From: Spongospora subterranea f. sp. subterranea
Taxonomy: Eukaryota; Endomyxa: Phytomyxea; Phytomyxea; Plasmodiophorida
Reading direction: 5' to 3'
Assembly (NCBI GenBank): GCA_049724395.1
Contig: JAUGWO010000042.1
Coordinates: 62,001-126,000, forward strand
Length of the DNA: 64,000 nucleotides
The notes beneath the pieces were generated by a model that was not told the origin of the DNA, searched no databases, and worked only from the letters and a program-made list of their open reading frames with translations. Each line of letters opens with the position of its first letter. Position 1 is the stretch's first letter. Of the stretch, positions 38,119 through 50,556 are shown piece after piece. The position numbers and the translations under genes are program-made.

Positions 38119-38783
38119 TTTATACGATGGAGGAGGAGACTGGGAGAAAACCCAGGTTTCTGGGTGGCGTCACTCAATGGCGGAGTGTACTGTACACCTC
38201 CATAGGAGAACCCGGTCAAGAAACGCGTTACGGACACACAGAAAATACACTTCATTTTAACGTGGCGTTGCAGAAAACCAAGAAGAAACAGATCACCTGA
38301 AATCATTGAATGTCATTTGATTCAGTCCATTCAACATCGTAAACTGACGTCAATAATCACGTTCTTTTCCACAGACGAACGCGATCAATTGTCTATCCGA
38401 ACTGATTTATTCACTGTCGACTGTTCGATAATACTGGCGACGGATAAAGCCTGAACGTCGTTGCTAGGCTACCATGACACGTCTATTCAAAGCGACCACA
38501 TATTATACACTGCGCAGCGTTCACGTTCATTCCCGTTAACACGACGTTTTAGGATGTTCTGATTAGGGCTTGGTTTGCCTGAAAAGGTTTGTCGTAGTCG
38601 CTTCGGGAATCTGAGACCACCTTAATTCCTTGAAGTGCGCAACGGCCAACGGTACCGGTAACATGGAGTAACCCTAACTGACCGAACATCAATTCCGTGA
38701 CGGACTTTTTAGCGTCGGCTGAACCTGAAGGTCAAAAAAGCCCAACGACTTTTTATTCTGCCGTTGCTGTAAACTCTATTAAT
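38119..38783. other. Divergent promoter interval
   Basis: About 660 bp separate the leftward Tse2-fold-like gene from the rightward PQ-loop gene. Small plus frames at 38069-38300 overlap the 5' end of the leftward gene and look like antisense shadows. No repeats or RNA genes were seen. Confidence 0.5.
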
Positions 38784-39791
38784 ATGCCATGCGTTTGCGA
38801 ACCAGCTTCTATAGACGGTTATGAGTATTCACAATGGATTGGCAGTCTTTTTGGTGCCTGGTATGTGTGTGCGATAACACCATTGACCTTCAACTCAATC
38901 ATCGGTTGTTTCAGCGCCTATAGTCCCATGGAGAAAACCGCCTATATATTTGGGTCAATTAGTTTGGTCACATGGCTTGTTGCCCTTCTTCCGCAAATAG
39001 TGTCCATTTACAAGAGCAAAACCGGCGCAGGAATATCTCGTACGTTCATTATGATCTGGTAAACGCGACAGGCACCTTTCCTGGTCGATCAGTGGTAGCT
39101 TTTATCTCAGATATAATCATACAGGATTTTTGGTGGATTGTGCATGTTTCTTGGAGGGCGGTTGACCAACACTCCCCTACCCATATCCTTATTGGGCTTA
39201 TACATCGTCATGAGCAATGTCGTCATTCTTTGCCAGATAATATACTACAGTCGTGTTGGGCCACATCGTGTCAAAAGTGTTCATGATGTCGGGCTGCCGA
39301 AAATGACGACGACGACCGCCACCACTACTTTATCAGCTGCTGCTCTTGTTCTCACTACCGGTTCCTGTATCTATTATGGGACCTCCTCTTTATCTCCATC
39401 TTCCCGAGTATTATTATCGCTTGTCAATCCCAATGCATGTGATTATCGTCCCGAGAGTTCATTACTGGTTCAGTATGTCGGTCTGATCATGGCCTGGGTA
39501 TCGGGTTTCATGTTCTTCTTTTCTCGTGTTCCCCAAATTTATCAGAATCACAAGGCGAAATCTGTTCAGGGCCTAAGTCTGAGTATGATGTCTCTCATAA
39601 TGTTCGGTAATATGACTTTGGGACTGCAGCTCCTTCTTGGCAATAACCAATCCCTTTATGATTTTCTCACCAAAACTACACCGTTCTTGATTGGATCGGT
39701 TGGTACAGTGTTTTGGGACTTCCTCATCCTGTTCCAGGCCGTTTTATACAACAAGAAAGCGAGGATCCCAATGAGTGGTTCTAAGTGTTGA
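38784..39791 (+). CDS. PQ-loop repeat membrane transporter
   Basis: Exons 38784-38860, 38915-39058 and 39125-39791 (introns 54 and 66 nt) give 295 aa with about seven membrane spans. Two PQ-loop units are visible: VTWLVALLPQIVSIYKSKTG then ISRTFIMIWIFGGLCMFLGG, and FMFFFSRVPQIYQNHKAKSV then LSLSMMSLIMFGNMTLGLQL. This is the layout of lysosomal/vacuolar amino-acid exporters such as yeast Ypq1-3 and human PQLC2. The long spacer between units (about residues 120-190) is Thr/Ser-rich. The second intron was placed so the PQ-loop helix continues as IWIFGGLCMF. Substrate cannot be told from sequence. Confidence 0.88.
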
Positions 39792-40085
39792 TATCATTGT
39801 AAACTCATCACACTCGATTTGCATTATATAAATACCTATTGAGCCGAATACAGATATCGTATTTTCCATAATCATAAAAGGATTCCACATACTGTTGGCA
39901 CATCCCCACTCATGTTGTACCGGTTTCAGTGTCCCGGGCACTGACCATTTCCTATCTGGTAATCGGGATTTAGTGTAAAAGGTTGAGCGATAGTCTGAGC
40001 GCAGAGGATTTTGGCCAAGTCCGTCCGCTATATTATAGTGTGGTCGGCGGTTGGCGCTACGTCTGTCGCCAGTCTCCCAGCAGTA

Positions 40086-40598
40086 ATGGCGTCCATGACT
40101 CCCCGAGGCGTACGACCGCATCAGTTTTTCCTGTCGATATGCCGCTCTAATCCTGTTCCTTTAGGTGCGTCTGGCCCCAGATGTGCATCGCTGTATATAT
40201 GTTCGAAACCTGCCCTTTAATTTAACATCGGAAGAGCTGTATGATTTATTTGGGAAATACGGCGCGATCAGGCAGATTAGAAAGTGGGACAATCGATTTA
40301 TGCCAATTTCCAATATTTATCATGTGTTATCATCAGGGGCGTTGATTCAAATACAAGAGGTACCGCTTTTGTCGTCTATGAGGATATATTTGATGCCAAA
40401 AATGCATGTCAACATCTGTCTGGGTTCAATGTAAAAGGAAGGTTGGATTTTCTTCTTGAGTTTATTGTGTATTTTTCTGATATTGTGTTAAGATATATCA
40501 TTGTCCTCTACTATAGTGCAGAACGCCATAAAACGTCAACTGCTCGGCGTAAACAAGGCGATCAGGACCAGACTTTGTCGGATGCCGCTGATTTGTGA
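40086..40598 (+). CDS. SF3B6: SF3B6 (p14) branch-site-associated splicing factor
   Basis: Small RRM protein of the U2 snRNP SF3b complex that sits near the branch adenosine. Exons 40086-40109, 40166-40283 region, 40337-40441 and 40493-40598 (introns about 55, 53 and 51 nt) give 117 aa. Seen: [72 protein letters not shown], matching p14 nearly residue for residue over the RRM. The tail ([16 protein letters not shown]) is shorter than in human. The first exon is eight codons. Confidence 0.95.
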
Positions 40599-40733
40599 TG
40601 TGCTCTCGTTTTTCCAACAACGAAATATAAATATTTTTTAACAACAAGTTTCGTCGCCATCAGTTTCGCCTCTCAACGATAGATGCATTTTGTTGTAATC
40701 GTACTCTGAAACGATCTACTTATGTGAGGGAGC

Positions 40734-42186
40734 ATGTCAAATGTCAATGATGGATCGTTTTTTCAACCTGTTCTTATAATGTCAGCGTCTTTATCACCAC
40801 GACGCAATTTATCAGCGAAATCTTCAACATCGGATATTGCCAATGTAGAACCTGTTTGGTCGGTTGTAAACGATTTCTTACTTTGGCACAGGAAACATTG
40901 CTGTTCGAGGAACAACGTCCAGACCAGTGTGCTTTCGATGAGATCAATAGGCAACTATATAGTGAGAATTTTACCGAGGGTAATTGCACATCGTCCTGCG
41001 AGATGGCAACTTCTTTCGGATATCGGTCAGGCAATATCGATAATGTCTCAGCCGCAGATATCTCTGAATGGAGACGCGCGTTTTTACATCTTGGGGTGGT
41101 TGGAACTAATATATATCCAGTTATCCAAGATGAGGGCGCCCAATTTATCAAAACGAACCGAATATCGGCCGAGTTTGAGGATCCAATAGCGGATCGGGTT
41201 GACGATCACCTTGTTGTTAACGGGATAACAATACCAATGTAACTATGTGGCGATTCAAACATTAAGTGGTCAATTCTAAGAACCGATATCCAGTAGTGAC
41301 GTCCATAAATCACTTGGTGAGGATGTGCTAGCACAGGATGGTGATATAGAAGAGGTTCTGGCGTACGATAATCGGTGATTTCCCCCCTCATGTGGGAACC
41401 TTTAGGTGTATTGACGACTTCTGATAGGCCAGCTCCATATTCATCGACAGTTCATGTTCATGGTCAAACGAGTAAGTCGTGCATCTGCAGTTCCTAATTA
41501 CCCCTCTGTAATCTCAATTGTGCCCCCTTTTAGATCAGGCTGATGTTCTCCGGGTCAACAAACGGATACAGCATGGATATCCTCCATTAACACCAGATCG
41601 GCAGATTATTCATTTCTTCCTGGATGATGTTGTTCATCGTTTATGGGATTGTTTAGCTAACGTCCTTACCCAATTTATATTCCGAGCCCTTCGACAAAAA
41701 AATCTGGTTATCAAAGGTCCCGAACCGCAACCTAAAGCCCAGCCGAATTGTGATCGATTAAGTGCAGCGATGATTATTCGGCCATATGTGTTGAGGTCGC
41801 CAACGAAGACTACACAACATATGAGCTCGATACCGATTCTACATGAAGGGTCAGTGAGAAAGTTCAAGGACGTCCCTGCTCGAGCAATTGGACCAGCAAG
41901 GCCGTTTACCTGCATAAGTGCTACGAGACAACTCAACAAGATTTGTCTGCAGCCAACACTGAAGGTACGCTCGTATGAACATGTCAGCCAGCATTCCATT
42001 CCCGCGAACCGCTCCAGACGTCGACTTCTCGATCCCGTACGTGTCGGATTGTCGTCCAAACTGCCACCCAAACCAGGAGCCGCCGTTCCCAGAACCAAGG
42101 GAACCGCTGAGCTGATAGAGAGAAGTTTCGCACGAACTTTGGTCAGAAATAGGGGGCTAATCTTGCCGCCGATTAGTAAAATATAA
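40734..42186 (+). CDS. Unrecognised five-exon protein (411 aa)
   Basis: Exons 40734-40844, 40892-41238, 41294-41374, 41428-41471 and 41534-42186 (introns 47, 55, 53 and 62 nt) all join in phase. The protein starts MSNVNDGSFFQPVLIM. It has a central acidic part (SLGEDVLAQDGDIEEVLAYD), then a helical segment (IIHFFLDDVVHRLWDCLANV) and a basic, Pro-rich end (GLSSKLPPKPGAAVPRTKG). No signal peptide or known domain was recognised. The stop is about 110 bp from the convergent calmodulin stop. The gene is notable only because two of its exons (81 and 44 nt) would be missed by open-frame reading. Confidence 0.65.
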
Positions 42187-42293
42187 ACAAAAGACGTCGA
42201 GATCAACAATTGGCGTTGTTTAACCAGAGAAATTTTTAGGAATAGAGTAGTCTGTTCAGCAAAGTTTTATTGTACGGAATAATGGACAATTAC

Positions 42294-42814
<521 letters not shown>

Positions 42815-43388
42815 TTAGGTCTATGACAGATTGGCACAATTGGCGATAGAATAATATGTAAAGGAGGGACTGCGGAGGAGATCACTCTGGTGTACCGTGG
42901 GGATAAGGTTATGGCAGTGACAACAGGCAGGATGGCGCAACATCACCTCCTTACACACAGGGGACATACCAACTCTCACCATATGTACATACCCTCACGG
43001 ACAAGGGACAACCACCTTGCCTTCTCCATCGTCCGCAGCAATGTTTTTGAAAAATCTCGCCAACAAAATCACGCTCAAGAGTATAGTGAATTAGTGAGAG
43101 TTGTGCGATTCACTTTTTGTTTATCTTCAAATTACGCTGAGCTTATCATCAAAGGAAGATAAGCAGGATAAGGAGAGAAACTCAGGTTTGCTTTGCCGAC
43201 TTCGTGACTTCCAATTGTTGTTGCTGTCGAGTGGTCTCTTGGCTTCCTGTCGTCATATCGTAGACGTTGGACGTTGAGTGGCAATTTGGCGCTGACAACG
43301 GGCGTTCGGCGTTTCTAGGAGGGTTTTGAAATCGGTGGCGAGGTTCGGCGGTAGTAGTGAGCTTCAGACGATCTGCTGAGACGGGGCA

Positions 43389-43807
43389 ATGTTCGGACAA
43401 ACTAGGAGACAAATTGATGTTGGCAGTAATCGACGTTGTCCGAACATCGTCACGCCAAAGTAGACCCCCTGAACCTCACCACTACAGCCGAACCTCAACC
43501 AACAACAATTGGAAGAAGTCCCGTTTTACAGCAAAGCGCTGCTGGCTAACAGAGATGCAGAACTTGATCAATTGCAAGTGACGTTTTCACACTCTGCAAG
43601 GTTCATATTCGCATTGAATACATGATTTTCCTACCATTTGCTGAGAAACTTAACATTGGAGACACTTTTGAATCACTGCAAGTCGCAAGTGTGAGAAACA
43701 GAGCTGCGACTCGAAGAAAACGAGGACCCGGGAGGTTGCCCAATCAGCCACAGAACCAATCGAGACTCTGCCAAATTTCAAATGCCATTCCAAGAAGAAT
43801 AAATTAG
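43389..43807 (+). CDS. Small three-exon basic protein, unrecognised (103 aa)
   Basis: Exons 43389-43448, 43488-43577 and 43646-43807 (introns 39 and 68 nt) give MFGQTRRQIDVGSNRRCPNI..., a helix QQQLEEVPFYSKALLANRDA and a basic tail (RNRAATRRKRGPGRLPNQPQ). Phase is consistent. The second intron's acceptor is CTGAG. No family was recognised; a nucleic-acid-binding or coiled-coil adaptor role is possible from composition. It is divergent from calmodulin across about 590 bp. Confidence 0.45.
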
Positions 43808-46182
43808 AGAACAAATTTGAGCGTGATGCAAGGAATGCAAGGTTTTGGAGAACATTTTGAGGTGAAAGTCTTGTGTTAAAAATTACTGTGGTTTACTAAT
43901 GAAATGAATCAAAAATAAATTTCATCATTCGAAGAGCGAAACGTGCAAATCCATAAAAACGTTCATTGCATCTGGCTCACCGCCATACATTTGCACGGTT
44001 CGATCTCCCGCGATGGCAAATGGGCTGTACCGTAGCAAAGATCAAAGTTCTGGCACCTCGCAAAGTAGGAAGAATCACTGCGTTTCCCAATCAAGACAGA
44101 CAAATGCCAGTACAGTTTCATATGCACTGTTGGTCGTCCAAATAGGGCGGACATGTTCTAAGCAAACTGGCAAGAGATTAGGGTAGTCGCTATGTAGATT
44201 GCGAACTCGCAAATGTAATCGGTCAAGGTGAGCTGTCTTCTTCTACAGTGCACGGGTAATCACAGTCATCTTCATTGGGATCGGAGGCCGGTAAACTGCT
44301 ATACATATCTAAAATAGATTCGAGACAAGTTGTGGGTCACAGAAGTCAGTGACAGACCTCAACAGTCAACAGTCTCAAACAACAGCTCACGTCCGTGACT
44401 GACGGCACGGGCGCAGAGCACTACAGAGTGCCGTCAGATTAGCGCACCTGATTGATTTTCCTCATCAATACCATCGCATTGTTGTCATGTGCAATCCAAT
44501 AGCGAACGTTGAAGGGGTAAATATCTGGATACGGCGGCTTCGGGGCGCCCAGGCATACCTGGTACCATGGGAGCAGGGGCGCCCAGTCAATTGGAGCGCT
44601 CTATTCCCAAAATGTCATGGCGACGATTTTGCTTACTCAGCAGCAACTCGCGGGAGCGAGACAGACAAAATATTCACTTTGATGAGTTTTTACGACCCCA
44701 TTTAAGCGGCCGACGACATGTTTGAATTTGTGTTGGTCTGCCTATTGGCATCGCAGTCCAGCTCAGACGAATCTGGCAATTTCACTCCTCCGATGCCAGT
44801 CGATCTGAGTGGCCACACAATGTCCAAAACACCAGCAACAGCTTTGAAAGTTGACCCGTCTCCTGCGTTAAAAAAACGTTGATCGGTCCGTCTTCGAAAT
44901 AAGCCTCAGTAACCGAAGTTCAGCTGCTCTATTTTGGTCTCCAACTGATTACAACTTTAATGATCTCACTGCTGAACTCGAACAGCCCGAAAAATAAATT
45001 GAACTGTTTTGACTCGGTTCAGGTCTGATATCCAGTTTTTTCCACTATGAAGTAAATCGGCTTGCGAGTTTGGAAAACGATAATCATGGGCAAGTTTACT
45101 TTCATGATTTTGGTGTGTGTTGAACGAAATATAAGGAGGATTTTGAGATTAGTGTTTGATGCAATTTTCAACAGTTGCAATAGCTTTCGCATCATTAAGA
45201 ATGTTCGTTTGTTACCTTTGTATTGTCCTGGGCTTCATTCATTGCGTTACTAATTCCATATTGGTTATCGGATAGATAATCAAAGATTTTCTTTTTGCGT
45301 TAAGGGATAAGGAAGTTCATTCCATCCCCTGCTATTCGGACTCGCGGTCTTGACGATCACTCAAGCTGATACTGATTGGAGCTATTGAGTGAGCTCAGGG
45401 GTGCCCATGGCATTCGAGAAACGCGCTCAACGTAAGGTGCGACTTTCGTTTGCTATTGGTCCCATGAACCGTCAACGCATTGACGACAAATTTCAGTTTT
45501 CAACGCTTTTCGAGCTCGTCGGCGATCAGGTTCAACAACGGGAAAGTGAACGATCAACGCCTCGTCGGATGACGCTTTCAGAGTAGCATGTTCGTTGAGT
45601 TCACCAACGACTTCCTCAATTCTCCGCTTTCGAATGTGGACACACATCCGTATTCGTCGATCGAGATCAGTTTCAAACCGAATGGCATACCAATTATATG
45701 GTTCTGATTCTGGAGCGAGAACTTTGGGCACTCATGGAATATCAAGGGAAGGAGAATCAGAACCATACGTACTTGACCAGATCGAATACCAAGATACTGT
45801 ACGATTGCAAAATACCGGTAGAGGTGCGTTTGCCATTGCTAGAGGATCGTCAAATGACACGTCATGATATACTGGATCTGCAACGAATTAATTAATAATG
45901 TATGTCGCGACTGAGGCAATTTCTCAGGTTCTTTGACACAGATTTGAATCTTTCCGAAACCTTCCCATTTTGATCAACTTCAGACCTTCGGACTCAACAC
46001 GCTATTAATCGCGAAATCACGAGGTTATTCCGAACGATGGTAAAGGCATAAATGGTCGGCAATATCGTGACAAATTAGACGAACGCAAACAAACGCAATA
46101 GTCTTTACAAATATTACAAATGGTCGTGTACTCATTTACAGGTGGTCGTCGACCCATTAAACACTGTGTTCAATGGACGCGC
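43808..46182. other. 2.4-kb poorly resolved interval with coding-like blocks
   Basis: No complete gene could be built. On the minus strand, 44226-44330 reads ILDMYSSLPASDPNEDDCDY to a stop, and 44452-44620 reads PPYPDIYPFNVRYWIAHDNN; these look like exons of one unrecognised gene, but intermediate splices did not phase. On the plus strand, 45389-45896 contains SLFAIGPMNRQ-like and IEISFKPNGIPIIW-like segments, while the minus strand there is also open (45453-45766). The rest is AT-rich with no repeats or RNA genes seen. Confidence 0.3.
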
Positions 46183-47854
46183 TTAATACTGTTGGCTCAT
46201 TTGACTCAGCGGCAAACCGATATGTATTCGGTAAATCGTATCAGCCAGCAATGGTGCTACACTTAAATATTTAATCTTCGAGGATTCTGCATGCTGTTGT
46301 TGGAATGGCACATTTCAGTAGAGCGGAAAAATAGAGTAAAGCATATAGTCATACCTGAGGACGTAATAATGTATCGGATAATACAAGTTCTTGGAGAGGA
46401 GATTCCTCTAGAGTGGCGTCAATCTCTTTGTTAGACAGGACACTAAACCGCTGTGTTAGAATAACATTCGAGCTAGAATACCTTCTCTACCCATGCGTTG
46501 TGCATGCATATATACGATTGGCACCTTGTTTCTTGATAGTGGCAGCTGCCAACTTTATTCGAGACCCTGTATCCGTGATATCGTCTACGATGATGCAGTC
46601 GCAATCGCGAACATCGCCTACAAGAACCATTGTTTCCTATATAGTTTTGAATCACCTGCCAAAAGAAACAACAAGATACGAGCACAAAACTAACTTGCTC
46701 ATGAACACGATGATGCTCTTGACCGGGCACAATAACACCATGGCTATCGGTCGGAGTCACGAAAGCAAGCCCTGTCTCTTGGGGGACAGTCAACGAATCA
46801 GATTGTGATTGCAGAGTTATGAGTTTGATTGTCATACCAATGCCTTGCAAATTGAGCTCTTCTCGAAAGCGGTTCACCCGTTGTATTCCTGTTCCGCTGG
46901 TACTGACAACAACTGGACGATGAAGGTTCCGCTTAACGAAATGAGGTGCGAATAGCTGAACACACACAGCTAATGAGGAAGCCGTCAATTGCCTTAATGT
47001 AGTATGATTCGAAACCTGATGCATAATACTGAGGTTTTCCACTGGGGTGAGTTTACTGTAGGTGCCACATCAAGATCAGCCAGAATTTAAACAGTCAAGT
47101 ACTTTACCTGAAAAAACCTTGGATTTGACCACTATGCAGATCAATAGAGACCACTCTGTCAACTCCAACGGCCTCTAACATCCTGGCAACGTCAGCAGCT
47201 GCAATCGTATCGCGAGCTTCACGCTTTCGATCTTGACGGCAATAGCTGTTCTCGCGTAAGATAAGAATGTGTTAGAGCAAAAAAAACGTACCCAAAATAG
47301 GGAATAACACATGTGATATGTTTCGCCGAAGCTCGCCGCATTGTAGACACAAGAAGCTGCAATATTGATAAGCCCAAGACAAAGCGTTGCAGAGCAGTAG
47401 ATTTACAAGCAGTTCGATGAGATTATCATTAATTGGCGGTCCAGTAGACTGAATAAGGTAAATGTCTTTCCCACGAATATTTTCTTTCAGTTGTATTCCG
47501 ACCTGAGAACGAGAAAACGTTTGAAGACGTTCTGTGCACAATGCTGTTTCCATGATATACCTCCCCATCCTGAAACCTAGATACATTTAATTTCCCCAGA
47601 GGTACTTCTAAAATATCAGCAACTTGTTGAGCAAGTATTGTACTCGCAGAACCCGAAAAGAGCCGCAACCGGTTGCGATCAATTTTGAGTTCGCTGGCCG
47701 GTTGTTCTCGCACGCATTGCTCGGCAAACGCCACCTTGGGCCACGAACGATGCGGGAGTTCATCTCTATGCCAATCGATATAAGACCAAGTGGCGAAGCC
47801 GGCAATTGCACCACATGCGATCTGGCCAAACTGACGCGGAATCAACCGCAACAT
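46183..47854 (-). CDS. Ribose-phosphate pyrophosphokinase family protein
   Basis: PRPP synthetase family, supplying PRPP for purine, pyrimidine, His and Trp synthesis. Eight exons (47561-47854, 47407-47502, 47292-47356, 47108-47245, 46695-47055, 46491-46636, 46355-46442, 46183-46293; introns 46-61 nt) give 432 aa. Seen: [73 protein letters not shown], the PRPP loop [14 protein letters not shown] and CTTHGVLSNKEI. The stretch that normally reads as the D-A-G-G ribose-phosphate loop is instead [13 protein letters not shown], as in PRPP synthetase-associated or accessory subunits. About 56 extra N-terminal residues ([20 protein letters not shown]) look like a mitochondrial leader or anchor. Confidence 0.9.
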
Positions 47855-47903
47855 GACATTAATCGTTCAAAGTGTCACTTACGCAACATTCAAAATCTTC
47901 AGT

Positions 47904-48070
47904 ACAAACTCATCCGTCGCAACCATAGCTATTCAATATTCACTACGTACAAGTTCATCATCCGTCGCAACCATATTCAATATTCACTACGTACAAGCTC
48001 ATCATCCGCCGCAACTATCTCAATCACCCTAACAATCTTCAGTAAAGACGGATCCGCCGCAACCATTGAT
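47904..48070. repeat. Short imperfect tandem repeat
   Basis: About three and a half copies of a 44-48 bp unit built around CATCATCCGTCGCAACCAT and ATTCAATATTCACTACGTAC. The two central copies (near 47904-47950 and 47951-47994) agree closely, and the outer ones decay. It lies in the upstream space of the PRPP synthetase gene. The surrounding 47855-48540 holds no recognised gene, only a short plus frame at 48261-48443. Confidence 0.75.
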
Positions 48071-48546
48071 TGCCCTACAATCGCCTCTTGTCGGGACAGT
48101 AATATATTCCTCATTATGTAACCACATATTATCTGAAACCTCTATAGCAAAACCGTCGTGATTATGATCTTGGACAAGTTGGAACCGCAGGCTATTAACC
48201 TTGGAAAAATTCTGGTGCAACTGCACTCCATATGGTAGCAGTATTCTATAGGTTGGTCGTATGTATTGTTTGAGGCTGATCCCTGGTTACTCTGGTTTTA
48301 GGGTAGATTTCATTAAGGAGCTGTTGAAAAATTTGGTCAATCCTTTTATCACTGATAACTATGAAAATACAGCTGGCAATACAGACTTACCGGTATTTTG
48401 GTCAAATCTGTACCAGTGCAGAGTTAATTTCTATGATAATTGATGCGGCGAGCCAACCAACTATCAATAATCTGGGCCAGAATGAGATGACGGACCCCTC
48501 TTCGTGTTCAAGTCCAAACTTCGTTTATGATGGCCGGTATGTATTG

Positions 48547-49030
48547 TGAACCTGGAACATATCTAAAGAACAAGTCGACTTCTTGGACCTCACTATCATG
48601 AAATCCACTGAAGGCATCATCTCGTTTAAATCCTACGCTAAACCAATTAACACATTCCAGTATCTTCCACCACATTCTTCTCACCCTGCTTCCACTATAC
48701 GAGGCTTCATCAAAGATGAATCAATCCGAGTTTGTAGAGCTAATACTTCTATCGCAAACCGGAAGAATGTGGTGGAAGATACTGGAATGTGCTAATTGGT
48801 TTAGCGTAGGATTTAAACGAGATGATGCCTTCAGTGGATTTCATGATAGTGAGGTCCAAGAAGTCGACTTGTTCTTTAGATATGTTCCAGGTGAGTTTAA
48901 TTCCTGGAATGAACTCGTTCATTACAAAAGCGCGGTTGAGCGAATTACAACCGTTCACATCGGTCAACCAGCTTTCAAGATTGTCACAAGTTGCACTTGT
49001 CGTGGAAAATCGCAACCAATCAGGATCCAA
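48547..49030. mobile_element. Penelope-like reverse-transcriptase fragments in head-to-head array
   Basis: Both strands encode the same C-terminal reverse-transcriptase stretch. Plus (about 48550-48750): FLDLTIMK-type start, ISFKSYAKPINTFQYLPPHS and IRGFIKDESIRVCRANTS. Minus (about 49030-48762): NLESWLTDVNGCNSLNRAFV then KEQVDFLDLTIMKSTEGI and FQYLPPHS. Order and motifs fit Penelope-like elements. Each copy is a short 5'-truncated piece, and no GIY-YIG endonuclease part was seen. The pieces meet as an inverted repeat (next entry). Confidence 0.65.
48550..48892. repeat. 131-bp near-perfect inverted repeat with 81-bp spacer
   Basis: Arms at about 48550-48680 and 48762-48892 are reverse complements, with one mismatch noted by eye (AATTAACACATT against AATTAGCACATT). 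The spacer continues the Penelope-like coding of the left arm. Such high identity implies a recent event. It could form a strong hairpin if transcribed. Confidence 0.9.
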
Positions 49031-49390
49031 CCGGTATTTTCAGATTCTATGATCATCTACAAGGAGCCTAAGCGCCATTCCTAGTTACAAGCGAACCTGG
49101 GCAATCCCAGTCCGAAGGCAATAGATGCATATGTACTTCAGCGATAATGTCGGTAGAGGTCCCTGAGTATATCCATCAAGAATTTACAGTCAACTCTTTA
49201 CCCATTTAATGGCCTCCACGTAAGCGTCATTTTGCCTGAAAACCGGCGTATATCCAATCCGGTTTTATAGGTCCTGGTTTTGTTGGTTGCCGTTTTCATT
49301 GTATGTACAAAATTGCGTTGGACAATCCTAGAAGCTGCTCACCATTGCCAAAGGAAGTGGCTTGCTATATCGGGTGTAAACTTTAATTTA

Positions 49391-50313
49391 TTAGAAATAT
49401 ATAATCAAGAACAAAAGAATAACCAGCAGCAAAGTAAGGAAGAACATTATATATAATTTCCCTCGATCTGATACATTTCATAAATCAACAGAGAGATTTG
49501 CGGAAATCTAGATGGCAGATCCTTACTTGAATTGCCTATAAGTTTATCTAGCTTTTTCATGACGACTTCCATCCGGTCCCCGGCATCATCCATATCTTGG
49601 TCTACTTCATTAAGTAAAAGCCTTTGATCTTCAAGTTCGTCGTGAACTTGTGTTCCCATTACACCAAGTCGCTGCAATGAACTAAGCATGTCATCGAGAT
49701 GCACGTCCTGCTCTTTTTCCATCATCTGTAACGGTTTTTACCAATTGATTTTTGATAATATAAAGTCCATTAATCCACATACCTGTTGGGCTTGTTGAAC
49801 ATGCTTCGCCGCTGGTGCAGCTTCTAAGTCATCGTTTGATGAATATTTTTTAGCAGATTTTGTGGATTTGATAGACGCGCTTTTTGATAGCGCATCGCGA
49901 CATTCCCTGGCGATCACCTTCACATCTGCAACAAACTTTTTCCTTGTGAAAAGCTCTTGATCGTCTATAGTCGGGAATTTGGACCTCTGTTTCTCCACTT
50001 GGTCAATGGTTCGAGACAAATCCTTCACCTGTTGCTCTATTCGTTTGATACGAGATTTTACAGCTCTGGTTGCTCTGCCAATTTCCGCATCACTAGGTGC
50101 ATCACTTCTTGCCATGATATTCGCCCATTGCTCCCGATCAGCAGACAGCAGCTGTGCATCTTTTTGCACCTCCCTTAGGTAAAAACACCAAGAGTCAATT
50201 GAGTCAGGAAAAACATGGCGTCATAATCATTCTAACTCTTTGACTGCATAAAAGGGATCGATATTGGAGCGAGATGGGCGCGGTGATAACTCAAGGTCAT
50301 GATAGTCGTCCAT
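49391..50313 (-). CDS. Syntaxin-6/Tlg1-type Qc-SNARE
   Basis: SNARE of the trans-Golgi/endosome recycling route. Exons 50237-50313, 49783-50173, 49527-49725 and 49391-49467 (introns 63, 57 and 59 nt) give 247 aa. Residues 17-40 (NIDPFYAVKEEVQKDAQLLS) match the N-terminal DPFxxVxxEVQ start of syntaxin 6/10. Helices KSRIKRIEQQVKDLSRTIDQ follow. The SNARE motif spans about residues 158-220 (DMLSSLQRLGVMGTQVHDEL, LNEVDQDMDDAGDRMEVVMK) with Asp at the zero-layer region. The last exon supplies the membrane anchor MFFLTLLLVILLFLIIYF, revealed only after splicing. It probably acts with alpha-SNAP, also in this window, during recycling. Confidence 0.9.
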
Positions 50314-50556
50314 CAGGTTGAACCATACGACGAGCAGACGATAAAGGGTGGAGTATCGCGTTCGGACTGGCTAATCTGCCTGCGGATATTAAAGGATTGC
50401 TTGACAGTACCACACTTTGGGCCATTCCCGGTTATTAACTTATGGGTAGGTACAACAACACCACCTTCACGTCTCGAGAAATCACTCAATAAAACAGTGA
50501 GCAAACAATAACCGTTGATTTAATCGAAAGGCAATAATCCTAAATTTATTCTGGGT

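Noticed and set aside
45389-45760. Plus-strand reading with a sliding-clamp-like ending (ISFKPNGIPIIW), considered as Rad9
   Set aside because: Only a few residues resemble the clamp ending, the upstream part does not match, and the minus strand is equally open.
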